From contig JAVEYH010000104.1 in assembly GCA_034003585.1 (NCBI GenBank), forward strand, positions 1 to 12,625: a DNA stretch of 12,625 bases. Reading direction: 5' to 3'. The notes beneath the pieces were generated by a model. It was not told the DNA's origin and made no database searches. It saw only the letters and a program-made list of their open reading frames with translations. This document shows, in pieces, positions 6,351 to 11,709 of the stretch; position 1 is the first letter of the stretch; each line of letters starts with the position of its first letter. Source of the stretch: JAPXSY01 sp034003585. GTDB taxonomy: Bacteria > Verrucomicrobiota > Kiritimatiellia > RFP12 > UBA1067. Position numbers and translations under genes: made by a program.

Positions 6351-8078
6351 ATGAATGCTGACCGTCCCATCCGATATTACACCGACGACCTGATCGCCGA
6401 AGTGACCCAGCACCTGGTTGACCGCGGCCTGCTCACGCCCGGCAAGCTGGCGGAACTCCAGAACCGCTCCGCACTCACCCTGCAGGGCATCGACCGGATT
6501 TTGATCCAGGAGGGGATCGTCAACGAGACGGATCTCCTGAAGGCGTTTTCCGCCATCAGCGGCATCCCCTATCACATGATCGGCGATTTCAAGATTGAGC
6601 AGGAGGCGATCGAAAAAGTCACGGCCAAGGTCGCCCTGCGCCACCGGATCGTCCCGCTCACTTTTCAGAACGGGATCCTGCTGCTCGCGGCCAGCCGCGT
6701 GCCCAACCTGACCACGGTGGACGGCCTGCGCATGGTACTCGACGCCGGAATCGATTTCGTGCTCTGCCCGGAAAGCGACATCGCCATGTCGCTGACCCAT
6801 TTTTACGGCCTCGGCGCGGAGACGATCGATCTGCTCATCGCCGAAGCCGAGGCCATGCCGCAGACGCAGGAAGAGGACGACATTTCGGTCCAGACCCAGG
6901 AGACCGGCATGGTGCGTTTCATCAACCTGGTCATCGCCGAAGCGATCCGGATGGACTGCACCGATATCCACATCGAGCCGTTCGAGAACACCCTGCGCCT
7001 GCGTTACCGCATCGACGGCATTCTGCAGGAGATCCCGCTGCCGAAAGGCGTAGACAAGCTGCGCAACGCGGTCAGCTCCGCCGTGAAAATCATGGCGAAC
7101 ATGGACATCGCCGAACACCGCAAGCCCCACGACGGCCGCATCAAAGTGCGGTGCGGCACCAACGACTACGACCTGCGCGTCTCGGTCCTGCCCACCGGGT
7201 GGGGTGAGACCTGCTGCCTGCGCATCCTCAACCGCGGCACCGTCAAGATCGATCTCGACACCCTCGGACTCTCCCCTTACCAGCTTCCCAAAATCGCCAA
7301 GCTCACCGAACTGCCCCACGGCGTGATCCTCATGACCGGCCCCACCGGTTCCGGCAAGACCACCACGCTGTACGCGCTGCTCGCCCGCCTCAACAAGGCC
7401 GGCACCAAGATCATCACGGTCGAGGATCCGGTCGAATACCAGATGCAGGGCATCAGCCAGGTCCAGACCCACAGCAAGATCGGACTGACCTTCGCCAGCG
7501 TGCTGCGCTCGATCCTGCGCCATGACCCGGACGTGATCCTCATCGGCGAGGTCCGCGACTCCGAGACCGCCGACATCGCGGTGCGCTCCTCGCTGACCGG
7601 CCATCTGGTGCTCAGCACGCTCCACACCAACGACGCGCCCAGCGCGGTCACGCGCCTGATCGACATGGGAGTCGAGCCGTACCTCATCTCCTCCTGCGTC
7701 GAGGGCATCGTGGCCCAGCGCCTCGTGCGCCGCGTCTGCCGCAACTGCAAAGAGACCTATGAGGTGCCGGAAACCCTGCGCAACGAGATCGCCATGACCT
7801 ATCCCGACCGCATCGGCGAGGCGGAGTTCATCCACGGCCACGGCTGTCCGGCATGCGGCTTCACCGGATACCGCGGCCGCAGCGCGATCAACGAAGTCAT
7901 GATCATGTCCGACCCGCTGCGCGCCCTGGTGGTCGCGCGCGAACCGGCCAACATCATCAAGGAACTGGCCATGAAAGAGGGCATGGTCACGCTGCGCCAG
8001 GACGGCTGGCTGCGCGTGATCGAGGGCCGCACCTCGGTCGAGGAGGTCCTGCGCGTCGCGGGACGGATGGAGGAGTGA
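6351..8078 (+). CDS. gspE: Secretion/pilus assembly ATPase, GspE/PilB family
   Basis: A 575-residue hexameric cytoplasmic motor that powers pseudopilus or pilus growth. Residues about 10-160 form the N-terminal GspE/MshEN-type region that docks on the PilM/GspL cytoplasmic domain. The catalytic half has Walker A GPTGSGKT at 330-337, the Asp box ITVEDPVEY near 355-363, Walker B DVILIGEVRD starting at Asp394 with the catalytic Glu at 400, and the His box TGHLVLSTLHTNDA. A tetracysteine zinc site has CxxC pairs at 463/466 and 499/502, typical of extension ATPases rather than PilT retraction ATPases. Length is standard. ATG 6351 is chosen because it gives the usual N-terminus; upstream frame leads only into the gap. 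The start has no Shine-Dalgarno but follows a pyrimidine-rich tract. It is followed by the first pseudopilin gene after one base. No GspF lies beside it, which is unusual for such clusters. Confidence 0.96.
   Translation: MNADRPIRYYTDDLIAEVTQHLVDRGLLTPGKLAELQNRSALTLQGIDRILIQEGIVNETDLLKAFSAISGIPYHMIGDFKIEQEAIEKVTAKVALRHRIVPLTFQNGILLLAASRVPNLTTVDGLRMVLDAGIDFVLCPESDIAMSLTHFYGLGAETIDLLIAEAEAMPQTQEEDDISVQTQETGMVRFINLVIAEAIRMDCTDIHIEPFENTLRLRYRIDGILQEIPLPKGVDKLRNAVSSAVKIMANMDIAEHRKPHDGRIKVRCGTNDYDLRVSVLPTGWGETCCLRILNRGTVKIDLDTLGLSPYQLPKIAKLTELPHGVILMTGPTGSGKTTTLYALLARLNKAGTKIITVEDPVEYQMQGISQVQTHSKIGLTFASVLRSILRHDPDVILIGEVRDSETADIAVRSSLTGHLVLSTLHTNDAPSAVTRLIDMGVEPYLISSCVEGIVAQRLVRRVCRNCKETYEVPETLRNEIAMTYPDRIGEAEFIHGHGCPACGFTGYRGRSAINEVMIMSDPLRALVVAREPANIIKELAMKEGMVTLRQDGWLRVIEGRTSVEEVLRVAGRMEE
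8069..8075 (+). promoter_or_regulatory. Shine-Dalgarno for the first pseudopilin gene
   Basis: GGAGGAG within the last codons of the ATPase gene, 4 bases before ATG 8080. It supports translation from 8080 and therefore translation of the repeat-bearing 46-residue leader. Confidence 0.7.
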
Positions 8079-8079
8079 G

Positions 8080-8733
8080 ATGAACACCCGCCGCCCAACC
8101 TCGAGTGCCGTGTTGATCCCGAAAGTCGAGGATCGGGTGTCGAGTGCCGGGAAAAAACGCCCCTTCCCCCGACGCTCGACATGCGACGCTCGACGCTCGG
8201 GTGAGCGGCGCAGCGGGATGACCCTGATCGAACTGGCCATCGTGATGGGCATCGTCTCGCTCCTCATGGCCCTGGTGCTCGGCCTCGCGCGACATGTGGA
8301 CGCAACGGTCAAAATCCGCCGTGCCCAGGCGGAATTGGGCGAATGGCACGAATCGCTGAACCGCTGGCACCTGAAATTCGGGGAATACCCCCACGCGCGT
8401 ATCGACACCGGCAACAATACCGAAAAACCCGAGGAGCTGTTTGCCCCCCCAAAAACCGAGTTCGCCGACTCCAGTGATTTCCCCCTCACGGTCTTGACCA
8501 ACCAGTGCGAAATCCTTTACCCAGGCAAAACCGTGACCTTCCGCTCTTTTCTCACCTCAGAAAAGGTGAACACCGTTGACCCCTGGGGCACGCCCTACAT
8601 CTACCTGCCTTCCGACAACGCCCTCTCCTATGCCCTCTTCTCCTGCGGCCCGGACCGCAAATCCGAGGGCATCCCCACCGGCACCCCGTCCACGCCCGAC
8701 CCCACCCTCGACGACATCCACTTTGAACGGTGA
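8080..8733 (+). CDS. gspG: GspG-like (major) pseudopilin with a 46-residue repeat-bearing leader
   Basis: A 217-residue prepilin. The class III cleavage site is SG^MTLIELAIVMGIVSLLMAL, cutting after Gly46, with Glu at mature position 5, and the mature protein is 171 residues. The C-terminal part has the GspG landmarks: GEYPHARIDTGN after the long helix, DPWGTPYIYLP, and YALFSCGPDRKSEG followed by DDIHF. These match the DPWG-x-PY and SxGxDG...DDI pattern of major pseudopilins, where the C-terminal loop binds calcium. It probably forms the bulk of the pseudopilus. The start at 8080 has a good Shine-Dalgarno. In-frame GTG/TTG codons at 8110, 8113 and 8137 are possible alternatives, but after 8137 there is no start until Met47 itself. 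The CGACGCT array at 8170-8197 is thus translated in any case. Normal prepilin leaders are about 5-25 residues, so this one is unusually long. Confidence 0.9.
   Translation: MNTRRPTSSAVLIPKVEDRVSSAGKKRPFPRRSTCDARRSGERRSGMTLIELAIVMGIVSLLMALVLGLARHVDATVKIRRAQAELGEWHESLNRWHLKFGEYPHARIDTGNNTEKPEELFAPPKTEFADSSDFPLTVLTNQCEILYPGKTVTFRSFLTSEKVNTVDPWGTPYIYLPSDNALSYALFSCGPDRKSEGIPTGTPSTPDPTLDDIHFER
8119..8146 (-). repeat. Minus-oriented heptamer array in gspG leader
   Basis: Read on the - strand, four 7-bp units are contiguous: CACTCGA, CACCCGA, TCCTCGA, CTTTCGG. More degenerate copies extend towards 8101, where another CACTCGA complement is seen at 8101-8107. The family matches the CGCTCGA/CACTCGA units at 9461-9509 but in opposite orientation. 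Confidence 0.65.
8170..8197 (+). repeat. Plus-oriented CGACGCT heptamer array in gspG leader
   Basis: Four contiguous 7-bp units: CGACGCT, CGACATG, CGACGCT, CGACGCT. Translated as the Arg/Ser-rich end of the leader (RRSTCDARRS), just before the prepilin cleavage site. It lies head to head with the minus-oriented array at 8119-8146, separated by 23 bases. Confidence 0.85.
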
Positions 8734-8738
8734 AACCT

Positions 8739-9425
8739 ATGCGTTCTGTTCTTCCAACTCCTAACTCCTCCCTCCCAACTCCTCCTTCCGGCGCGATTAA
8801 GCGCCGGCAAGCCTTTACCCTGATCGAGATGATCATCGTCATCGCGATCATCAGCTCCCTGCTGGCCCTGCTCTACGGCGCGCTCGAACGCGCCCAGAAA
8901 TTCAGCCGCCGCACCATCACCTACACCGAGCTGAAGAACATCGAGTCCGCCTTCAAGCAGTACCACGCCCACTACCACGCCTGGCCGACCAACTCGCTCG
9001 ACGCTTCCCAAATCGAATCCGGCGAAGACCGCGGCTTTGTGATCAACCGCGAAATCGCCCGGGCGCTGCAGGGGGTCTTTGACAACGACACCTACCGTGA
9101 CCTCAATCCCGAAGCGATCCCCTTTATCGAGTTCTCGCGCTTTTCCCCCGCTTCCGGCTACCCGGCAAACCCGTTCAAGGCGACCGGCAACAGCGCGGCC
9201 GACACCACCCGCGCCTACAAGGTGCTCTTCGACACCAACGGCGACCGGCAGATTGAAATCCCGGGCAGCGACCCGGACGCCTCGGCCCTGCCGCGAACCA
9301 ACATCATCGCCAGCGTGGCCGTTTGGACCCTCATCCCCGGCACACGCACATCCGACAGTTCCGGCAACACCGAAAAGCAGCAGGACGTGCTCTTCGGCAG
9401 TTGGGATTCCTTCAGCGTGAAATAG
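8739..9425 (+). CDS. GspG-like pseudopilin, second in series
   Basis: A 228-residue prepilin from ATG 8739. A GTG at 8730 overlapping the previous stop is possible but has no ribosome-binding site, whereas GGTGA at 8729-8733 is spaced 5 bases from ATG 8739. The leader has 25 residues and contains the translated CCAACTC array. The cleavage region is KRRQA^FTLIEMIIVIAIISSLLALL, with Ala instead of Gly at -1 and Glu at +5. The mature protein is 203 residues: the N-terminal helix with LKNIESAFKQYHAHYHAWP (the usual pseudopilin stalk-to-head transition), then a head with VLFDTNGDRQIEIPG and a final strand QDVLFGSWDSFSV. The Asp/Asn-rich DTNGDRQ loop could bind a metal. It overlaps the preceding gene's regulatory region and is followed 12 bases later by a third pilin-like gene. 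It is GspG-like by helix type, but without the DPWG motif of its neighbours. Confidence 0.85.
   Translation: MRSVLPTPNSSLPTPPSGAIKRRQAFTLIEMIIVIAIISSLLALLYGALERAQKFSRRTITYTELKNIESAFKQYHAHYHAWPTNSLDASQIESGEDRGFVINREIARALQGVFDNDTYRDLNPEAIPFIEFSRFSPASGYPANPFKATGNSAADTTRAYKVLFDTNGDRQIEIPGSDPDASALPRTNIIASVAVWTLIPGTRTSDSSGNTEKQQDVLFGSWDSFSVK
8754..8788 (+). repeat. CCAACTC/CTCCTTC heptamer array in second pseudopilin leader
   Basis: Five contiguous 7-bp units: CCAACTC, CTAACTC, CTCCCTC, CCAACTC, CTCCTTC. Encodes the Pro/Thr/Ser leader stretch PTPNSSLPTPPS. There is no in-frame start codon between the array and the cleavage site, so the array is necessarily translated. Confidence 0.88.
8788..8807 (+). 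other. Small GC-rich hairpin at the end of the second pseudopilin leader
   Basis: Perfect 7-bp inverted repeat CCGGCGC / GCGCCGG with a 6-base loop GATTAA, placed directly after the heptamer array and immediately before the codons for the cleavage site. No T-run follows, so it is not a rho-independent terminator. It could be chance or a translational pause structure. Confidence 0.5.
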
Positions 9426-9437
9426 ACCCGTTTCAAC

Positions 9438-10262
9438 ATGCTCAGCACCACACATAGTCACGCTCGACACTTAATAACGAACGTCCGACGCTCGACGCTC
9501 AACACTCGACTGTCTTTGTTTTTCCCACACTTTAGAACTTCCTCCCTCCTCCTTCCTCCTTCCTCCTTCTCCCCTCCTCCTTCTTCCTTCTCTTCCGCCT
9601 TCACCGTCCTCGAACTCATGATGGTCATCGGCGTGCTCTCCGTGCTGCTCGCCATCGTGATCCCCACCATCAAGACTGTCCATGCCTTCGCGCTGAAAAA
9701 AAAGGCGCGGGCCGAAGCCACGGCCTTGGTCCAGGCCGCCATCCGCTACAAGACCGAATACGGCTTCTGGCCGGGGCAGCTCGTGTACAAGGATGATGTG
9801 TCGGTCAAGCTCAACGACGAGATCAACAACAAGGAGGCGATGCTGCACCTGATCGTGAGCGGGCCGGAAACGTTCACAGATGAGCTGCGAGTGGACATGG
9901 GCGCAAGTCCCAACATTCTCAAAATCAACGATAACGCCGTCTATCAGGCGTTCCGCACCATTGGACCCGCTTCCGGAACCCGGTACGGCGTGAACCCCCT
10001 GAACCCCAAGGGCATCACGTTCCTGCGCCTTGAGACTGAGACCGATCCCAATGCGGTCGATTACCCCGACCCGTGGGACCAGTCTTATGTGCTCTTCATG
10101 GGCCTGAACCCCCGCACCGTGTTCACCTACGAAATCAAAGATTCCGCAGGCGCGGTGATCGCCACGCACTCGGTCTCCAACCAGATCGCCTTCGCCTTCT
10201 CGCGCGGCCCCGCAGGCCCGAACAACACCAACTACCTCTACAGTGCGGGGGTGAGGCCATGA
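9438..10262 (+). CDS. GspG-like pseudopilin, third in series, with a 54-residue repeat-bearing leader
   Basis: A 274-residue prepilin. Cleavage region is FSSA^FTVLELMMVIGVLSVLLAIV, after Ala54, with Glu at +5 and a mature chain of 220 residues. The stalk shows KKKARAEATALVQAAIRYKT, followed by EYGFWPGQ. The head contains YPDPWDQSYVLFMGLN and a C-terminal IAFAFSRGPAGPNNTNY, a recognisable variant of the GspG DPWG...SxGPDG pattern, so it is a paralogue of the first pseudopilin. ATG 9438 has no Shine-Dalgarno. The only in-frame alternative before the cleavage site is TTG at codon 27, so the pyrimidine heptamer array at 9541-9596 is translated either way. An A8 run (9696-9703) encodes three Lys in the stalk. 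The gene ends in an ATGA overlap with the next. Confidence 0.87.
   Translation: MLSTTHSHARHLITNVRRSTLNTRLSLFFPHFRTSSLLLPPSSFSPPPSSFSSAFTVLELMMVIGVLSVLLAIVIPTIKTVHAFALKKKARAEATALVQAAIRYKTEYGFWPGQLVYKDDVSVKLNDEINNKEAMLHLIVSGPETFTDELRVDMGASPNILKINDNAVYQAFRTIGPASGTRYGVNPLNPKGITFLRLETETDPNAVDYPDPWDQSYVLFMGLNPRTVFTYEIKDSAGAVIATHSVSNQIAFAFSRGPAGPNNTNYLYSAGVRP
9461..9509 (+). repeat. CGCTCGA heptamer array in third pseudopilin leader
   Basis: Seven contiguous 7-bp units: CGCTCGA, CACTTAA, TAACGAA, CGTCCGA, CGCTCGA, CGCTCAA, CACTCGA. The second and third are degenerate. Family matches CGYTCAA arrays at 2315, 10277 and 11726. Confidence 0.85.
9541..9596 (+). repeat. CCTCCTT pyrimidine heptamer array in third pseudopilin leader
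   Basis: Eight contiguous 7-bp units: CCTCCCT, then CCTCCTT three times, CTCCCCT, CCTCCTT, CTTCCTT, CTCTTCC. All bases are pyrimidines on the + strand, which could favour unusual DNA structure. It encodes the Ser/Pro/Leu/Phe stretch that ends two residues before the prepilin cleavage site. Confidence 0.9.
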
Positions 10263-10957
10263 GGACCCCGGAAAAACGCTCAACGTTCAACGCTCAACGT
10301 TCAACGTCCAACTTTAGAACGTTAGCACTCCGGAACTTTAGAACTTCCCGCCACGGCTTCACCCTCTTCGAGCTTTTGGCGGTACTCACCGTGATCGGCA
10401 TCGGGCTGGCGGTTCTGGTGGGCGCTTACGGCTCGTGGGGCACGGCGCACGCCCTCGCCGGCGCCACGCGCATTGTGGAAGCCGGCCTGGCGCAAGCCCG
10501 TACCCTCGCCGTCACCCGCCGCGCCTACGTCGCCTTCAGCTACGGCAGCGACGTGACCAACCAAACCCGCGTCGTTACCGGGTTCCAGTCCTTCCTGTGG
10601 ACGAATGACGAGATTTCTGTGGAAGCGGCCCTGAATTCTGCGTCAGCACAGAATGGCGTTGACCCCGATTGGCCCATCACGCCGGCCACCCCTTTCCAAC
10701 GCCTTACTGGCCATGTGCGGCTCGCCTATGTTCGCGAAACCGACCTGAGTGCCACCTATAGCGACATGACGCTCTTTTTCCGTCCTGACGGCAGCGTGCT
10801 CAGCGACCCCGCCGACACTCATGCCCATCACATCGCCGTGTACACGCAGGAGCGTTTCCACCGCGGCGGCAAGACATCCGACCCGCTGCTGCGCTATCTG
10901 CGTATTGACCTCGCGACCGGCCTTGTGGCGCTCATCGAACCGGAGGTGACGCCATGA
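10259..10957 (+). CDS. GspH/FimT-like minor pseudopilin with a 33-residue repeat-bearing leader
   Basis: A 232-residue prepilin. ATG 10259 overlaps the preceding TGA (ATGA) and is preceded by a G-rich GGGGGTGAGG. The frame is open further upstream only through the preceding gene. Cleavage is RHG^FTLFELLAVLTVIGIGLAVL after Gly33, with Glu at +5. The mature part is 199 residues: AGATRIVEAGLAQARTLAVT, then RAYVAFSYG, and a beta-rich head ending LLRYLRIDLATGLVALIEP. The VTRRAYVAF-type strand after the helix and the late Asp-Gly strand (FFRPDGSVLS) are typical of GspH/FimT minor pseudopilins, and the position before GspI- and GspJ-like genes matches gspH. No ATG, GTG, TTG or CTG occurs in frame between 10259 and the cleavage site, so the whole double repeat array is translated. 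Confidence 0.85.
   Translation: MRTPEKRSTFNAQRSTSNFRTLALRNFRTSRHGFTLFELLAVLTVIGIGLAVLVGAYGSWGTAHALAGATRIVEAGLAQARTLAVTRRAYVAFSYGSDVTNQTRVVTGFQSFLWTNDEISVEAALNSASAQNGVDPDWPITPATPFQRLTGHVRLAYVRETDLSATYSDMTLFFRPDGSVLSDPADTHAHHIAVYTQERFHRGGKTSDPLLRYLRIDLATGLVALIEPEVTP
10277..10311 (+). repeat. CGYTCAA heptamer array in gspH-like leader
   Basis: Five contiguous 7-bp units: CGCTCAA, CGTTCAA, CGCTCAA, CGTTCAA, CGTCCAA. This is the cleanest example of the CGYTCAA family in the window. It is translated as RSTFNAQRSTSN within the prepilin leader. Confidence 0.93.
10309..10348 (+). repeat. GAACTTTA octamer array in gspH-like leader
   Basis: Five contiguous 8-bp units: CAACTTTA, GAACGTTA, GCACTCCG, GAACTTTA, GAACTTCC. 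It follows the heptamer array with a 3-base overlap. The same octamer family recurs at 11756-11803, and a single copy (TTTAGAACTTCC) sits at 9531-9542. Confidence 0.85.
10942..10948 (+). promoter_or_regulatory. Strong Shine-Dalgarno for the gspI-like gene
   Basis: GGAGGTG, 5 bases before ATG 10954. It supports the far-upstream start and therefore translation of a 74-residue leader full of repeats. Confidence 0.75.
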
Positions 10958-11709
10958 TGATATGGAAAAACGTCCACCCCCCAACCCGGTCTTTTTTTAA
11001 CGCAGAGACGCAAAGACGCGGAGACGCGGGGGAAAAACTCCGAACGGCGAACGGCGAACCTCGAACTCCGAAGTTTTCCCTATTCTCCCTTCTGCGTTCT
11101 GAGTTCGGCGTTCAGCGTTCAGCGTTCTCCCCTTCTCCGTCCTTATTGCGCCCACTCCGTGGTCGCAAAAAGGCCTTCACCCTGATCGAGACCGCCCTCG
11201 CCATGCTGGCCATCGGCCTCGGGCTGCTGGCCGTCTTCGGCCTCGGCCGCCTGGGCCTGCAAGCGTCCAAAGAGACGGATCACGACCAGCGCTGCGCCAT
11301 CATGGCCGACGCCATCTTCGAAACCCTCCGCGAATACAACGCCCGCTTCGTGGATGACGCGCGCACGAACGGCAGGCCCGACCGTACATGGGGACAACTC
11401 TGGGATGACGCGCGCCGGAAGCAATTCGATATTCCTTTCCCCCCTGTCACCGGCATCCCTTTTCCAGACACCGATATCACGCTCAACTTCTCCGGCGAGA
11501 TCACTTCCACCTATTCAGCGAAAAACATTTCCCTTGCGAACTGGAACCCCCGTTACGCGTTGGTAATCAACCCCCTCGGCGCCTCTCCTGTTGCCCAAAA
11601 CTGGAACCGTCTCCAAGTGGAATTGCACATCTACCCCGACGGCGACACCTACTCATCCGAGGCCCGCATCTTCCAAACCACCCTCACCAACCCCGGAGGC
11701 CTGCCGTGA
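10954..11709 (+). CDS. gspI: GspI-like minor pseudopilin with a 74-residue repeat-bearing leader
   Basis: A 251-residue prepilin. ATG 10954 overlaps the previous stop and has GGAGGTG 5 bases upstream. The cleavage region is GRKKA^FTLIETALAMLAIGLGLLAV, after Ala74, with Glu at +5; the mature part is 177 residues. The helix continues as FGLGRLGLQASKETDHDQRC, followed by AIMADAIFETLREYN, a pattern of GspI/PilV-type minor pseudopilins. Order H-I-J in the cluster supports the name. The leader is four or more times the usual length and contains three separate arrays: octamers at 11000-11031, GGCGAAC heptamers, then CGTTCAG heptamers. It reads FFNAETQRRGDAGEKL, a peptide I recall as a common spurious translation of this octamer in many genomes. 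The only in-frame alternative start near the cleavage site is a TTG at 11146 (10-residue leader) without a ribosome-binding site. Which start is used is the main doubt. Confidence 0.82.
   Translation: MMIWKNVHPPTRSFFNAETQRRGDAGEKLRTANGEPRTPKFSLFSLLRSEFGVQRSAFSPSPSLLRPLRGRKKAFTLIETALAMLAIGLGLLAVFGLGRLGLQASKETDHDQRCAIMADAIFETLREYNARFVDDARTNGRPDRTWGQLWDDARRKQFDIPFPPVTGIPFPDTDITLNFSGEITSTYSAKNISLANWNPRYALVINPLGASPVAQNWNRLQVELHIYPDGDTYSSEARIFQTTLTNPGGLP
11000..11031 (+). repeat. ACGCRRAG octamer array in gspI-like leader
   Basis: Four contiguous 8-bp units: ACGCAGAG, ACGCAAAG, ACGCGGAG, ACGCGGGG. The sequence type (CGCAGAGACGCAAAG) recurs in many bacterial genomes as far as I recall, usually between genes. 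Confidence 0.9.
11039..11073 (+). repeat. GGCGAAC heptamer array in gspI-like leader
   Basis: Five contiguous 7-bp units: TCCGAAC, GGCGAAC, GGCGAAC, CTCGAAC, TCCGAAG. It follows the octamer array after 7 bases and is of a different family. Confidence 0.87.
11088..11129 (+). repeat. CGTTCAG heptamer array in gspI-like leader
   Basis: Six contiguous 7-bp units: CCTTCTG, CGTTCTG, AGTTCGG, CGTTCAG, CGTTCAG, CGTTCTC. TATTCTC at 11081-11087 is a possible seventh. The units resemble CGYTCAA with the last two bases changed. Confidence 0.85.
11695..11699 (+). promoter_or_regulatory. Shine-Dalgarno for the gspJ-like gene
   Basis: GGAGG, 6 bases before the GTG at 11706. It supports GTG 11706 over the in-frame ATG 11742 and GTG 11754. 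Confidence 0.65.

Noticed and set aside
5883..8501. Very long minus-strand open frame opposite gspE
   Set aside because: It runs through the N gap and lies antisense to a clear GspE with all motifs; long antisense frames are common in GC-rich coding DNA.
8788..8807. Hairpin as a transcription terminator
   Set aside because: No T-run follows and it lies inside a coding leader of an operon that continues.
9696..9703. A8 run as a programmed frameshift in the third pseudopilin
   Set aside because: The frame is intact through the conserved head region, so nothing requires a shift.
10073..10258. Upstream extension of the gspH-like gene to 10073
   Set aside because: This part overlaps the third pseudopilin in another frame; ATG 10259 with the ATGA overlap is the natural start.
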